NCBI RefSeq assembly: GCF_042219825.1
Contig: NZ_JBHJHQ010000004.1
Location: 124,001 to 188,000 of the forward strand
Origin: JBHJHP01 sp042219825
Lineage (GTDB): Bacteria; Bacteroidota; Bacteroidia; Bacteroidales; UBA5342
Direction: 5' to 3'
Length of the DNA: 64,000 nucleotides
Positions 62,555 to 64,000 of this stretch are shown here, piece by piece (position 1 is the stretch's first letter; the number at the start of each line of letters is the position of its first letter). The notes under the pieces were generated by a model. It searched no databases and had not been told where the DNA came from. It was given only the letters and a program-made list of their open reading frames with translations. The position numbers and the translations under genes are program-made.

Positions 62555-64000
62555 ATGAACGAACGCATTTCTAAATTACGCACACAAAGTCTGGATGCCG
62601 TGAACCGGCTGAATCCGGAAAGGGCGCTTTTAGTTACTGAATTTTATAAGAAACCGGACGCAGAAAAAATGTCCGTCCCGGTTCAAAGAGGCATGTGTTT
62701 TAAATACATCGCCACAAACAAGCACCTGTGTATTAACGAAGGTGAACTGATAGTAGGCGAACGCGGGCCGGAACCTAAGGCCACACCCACTTACCCTGAA
62801 ATATCGCTTCATTCTCCGGAAGACATGGAGATTCTGGACACCAGACCAAAAGTCTCATTCAAAGTGAGTGAAGATACCAAACGGATTTACAAGGAAGTGA
62901 TTACACCGTTCTGGAAGGGACGGACCAACCGTGACCGCATTATGAATGCGCTGCCTGAAGAATGGCATGCGGCATATGAGGCCGGAATGTTTACAGAATT
63001 TCAGGAACAGCGTGCGCCGGGGCATACCGTAGGCGGCAAAAAGATCTGGAAAAAAGGAATGTTTGACCTTATTGAGGATGTGAAGCGTTCAGAAAAAAAA
63101 TGGCAACAGTCTGACGATTCCGGTTCAGAAGAAAGACTGGAAGAACTGAAGGGAATGCGTCATGCAGCAGAAGGACTTATTATCTGGGCTGAACGTTATG
63201 CCAATGCCCTGGAAGAACTGGCTGAAAAAGAAAAGGATGAGACCAGAAGGGCTGAGTTGCTTGAGATGGCCCGTATCTGTAATAAGGTGCCTGCGCATGC
63301 TCCGGAAACTTTTCACGAGGCTTTACAGCATTACTGGTTTATTCATTTGGCAGTGATTACAGAACTGAATCCATGGGATTCGTTTAATCCCGGTCGTCTG
63401 GATCAACACTTATTACCGTTTTACGAGAAAGGCCTGGCAGACGGGTCACTCACCAAAGAACGTGCTGTTGAACTGTTGCAGGCATTCTGGGTAAAATTCA
63501 ACAACCATCCGTCACCACCAAAAGTCGGAGTTACCGCACAGGAAAGCAACACCTACACAGATTTCTGTCTGATCAATGTGGGTGGTGTAAAAGAAGATGG
63601 TACCGATGCCGTGAATGAAATGTCGTATATCCTGCTGGATGTGATTGAGGAGATGCGCCTGCTGCAACCCAGTTCCATGGTACAGCTGAGTAAGCTGAAT
63701 CCGGATAAGTTCATTGAACGGGCTGTTAAGATTGTGAAAACAGGATTTGGCCAGCCTTCCATTTTTAATACGGATGCTATTGTACAGGAACTCACCGCCC
63801 AGGGAAAATCGCTGATCGATGCCCGTAATGGTGGTGCCAGCGGCTGTGTTGAAAGTGGCGCGTTTGGAACAGAGGCTTATCTGCTGACCGGCTACTTTAA
63901 TATTCCTAAGGTGCTGGAAGTAACACTGAATAACGGTGCGGATCCCAGAACCGGAAAAACGATTGGTCTGCAAACGGGTGATCCGGAAAGCTTTGCCACT
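62555..64000 (+). CDS. Glycyl-radical enzyme, hydroxyproline-dehydratase-like (3' end outside window)
   Basis: First 482 codons of a pyruvate-formate-lyase-family enzyme, cut by the window edge before the glycyl loop. GGASGCVESGAFGTEAY carries the thiyl Cys near residue 431 and the Glu two residues later that defines eliminase/dehydratase members (CVE). LTGYFNIPKVLEVTLNNG after it and the VGERGPEPKATPTYPE start resemble trans-4-hydroxy-L-proline dehydratase (HypD) more than choline lyase or glycerol dehydratase. Substrate assignment is tentative. The enzyme is oxygen-sensitive, so anaerobic metabolism is implied. It lies five bases after the activase. Confidence 0.85.
   Translation, partial: MNERISKLRTQSLDAVNRLNPERALLVTEFYKKPDAEKMSVPVQRGMCFKYIATNKHLCINEGELIVGERGPEPKATPTYPEISLHSPEDMEILDTRPKVSFKVSEDTKRIYKEVITPFWKGRTNRDRIMNALPEEWHAAYEAGMFTEFQEQRAPGHTVGGKKIWKKGMFDLIEDVKRSEKKWQQSDDSGSEERLEELKGMRHAAEGLIIWAERYANALEELAEKEKDETRRAELLEMARICNKVPAHAPETFHEALQHYWFIHLAVITELNPWDSFNPGRLDQHLLPFYEKGLADGSLTKERAVELLQAFWVKFNNHPSPPKVGVTAQESNTYTDFCLINVGGVKEDGTDAVNEMSYILLDVIEEMRLLQPSSMVQLSKLNPDKFIERAVKIVKTGFGQPSIFNTDAIVQELTAQGKSLIDARNGGASGCVESGAFGTEAYLLTGYFNIPKVLEVTLNNGADPRTGKTIGLQTGDPESFAT

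Noticed and set aside
1..64000. rRNA, tRNA or known riboswitch genes
   Set aside because: No tRNA cloverleaf, rRNA block or recognisable riboswitch core was seen by eye in any gene-free stretch; a covariance-model scan was not possible here.

Overview
The window looks like chromosomal DNA of a Bacteroidota member, probably a free-living, polysaccharide-degrading Bacteroidales/Marinilabiliales-type organism. Evidence is: five secreted proteins ending in type IX secretion (T9SS) sorting domains, many lipoproteins with short lipoboxes, outer-membrane barrels ending in F, promoters of the form TTTG-N19/20-TAnnTTTA/G, weak Shine-Dalgarno signals, AT-rich spacers and scattered pectin-type carbohydrate enzymes. 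No rRNA, tRNA, CRISPR array, complete IS transposase, integrase or SusC/SusD pair was seen.

Layout. 1-1657 (-): 5' part of a GH43 arabinanase. 2.2-23.4 kb (almost all +): Crp/Fnr regulators, methyltransferases, an alpha/beta hydrolase next to a J-domain-like/LRR protein, T9SS cargo, a redoxin-like lipoprotein, RsgA, a run of small lipoproteins (DUF7151-like, TonB-C-like, ExbD-like), a DUF2817 metallopeptidase, two membrane proteins, and a Crp/Fnr - NmrA - flavodoxin - esterase cluster with two FNR-like boxes. The spacers carry two dispersed repeat families and several near-identical promoters. 23.5-34.3 kb: a beta-helix pectin-type enzyme, a CotH-kinase cell-surface protein, an SPFH/band-7 protein, a sulfatase, a MITE-like palindromic element, a decayed glycosyltransferase remnant, an outer-membrane protein and a PrsW-like membrane protease. 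34.5-45.1 kb (-): a tightly packed three-gene surface operon (barrel protein, 2295-aa TANFOR-like/Cna-B-like giant, FN3 protein). 45.3-49.7 kb: two T9SS-exported proteins, one a GH28 polygalacturonase with two carbohydrate-binding modules.

49.7-61.5 kb (-) is the most unusual part. Unrelated accessory genes (S41 peptidase, serine hydrolase, esterase, lipoproteins, rhomboid, ParDE, frameshifted SDR, HigBA) all point one way and most are followed by a palindromic spacer. Several spacers resemble integron attC sites, so the region may be an integrase-less cassette cluster (CALIN). From 61.7 kb (+) a glycyl-radical enzyme activase and the first 482 codons of a hydroxyproline-dehydratase-like glycyl-radical enzyme run off the right edge.

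The extracellular GH43, GH28, beta-helix and sulfatase proteins suggest use of pectic and sulfated polysaccharides, with T9SS as the main export route. All functional statements come from reading sequence by eye; no database search was run.
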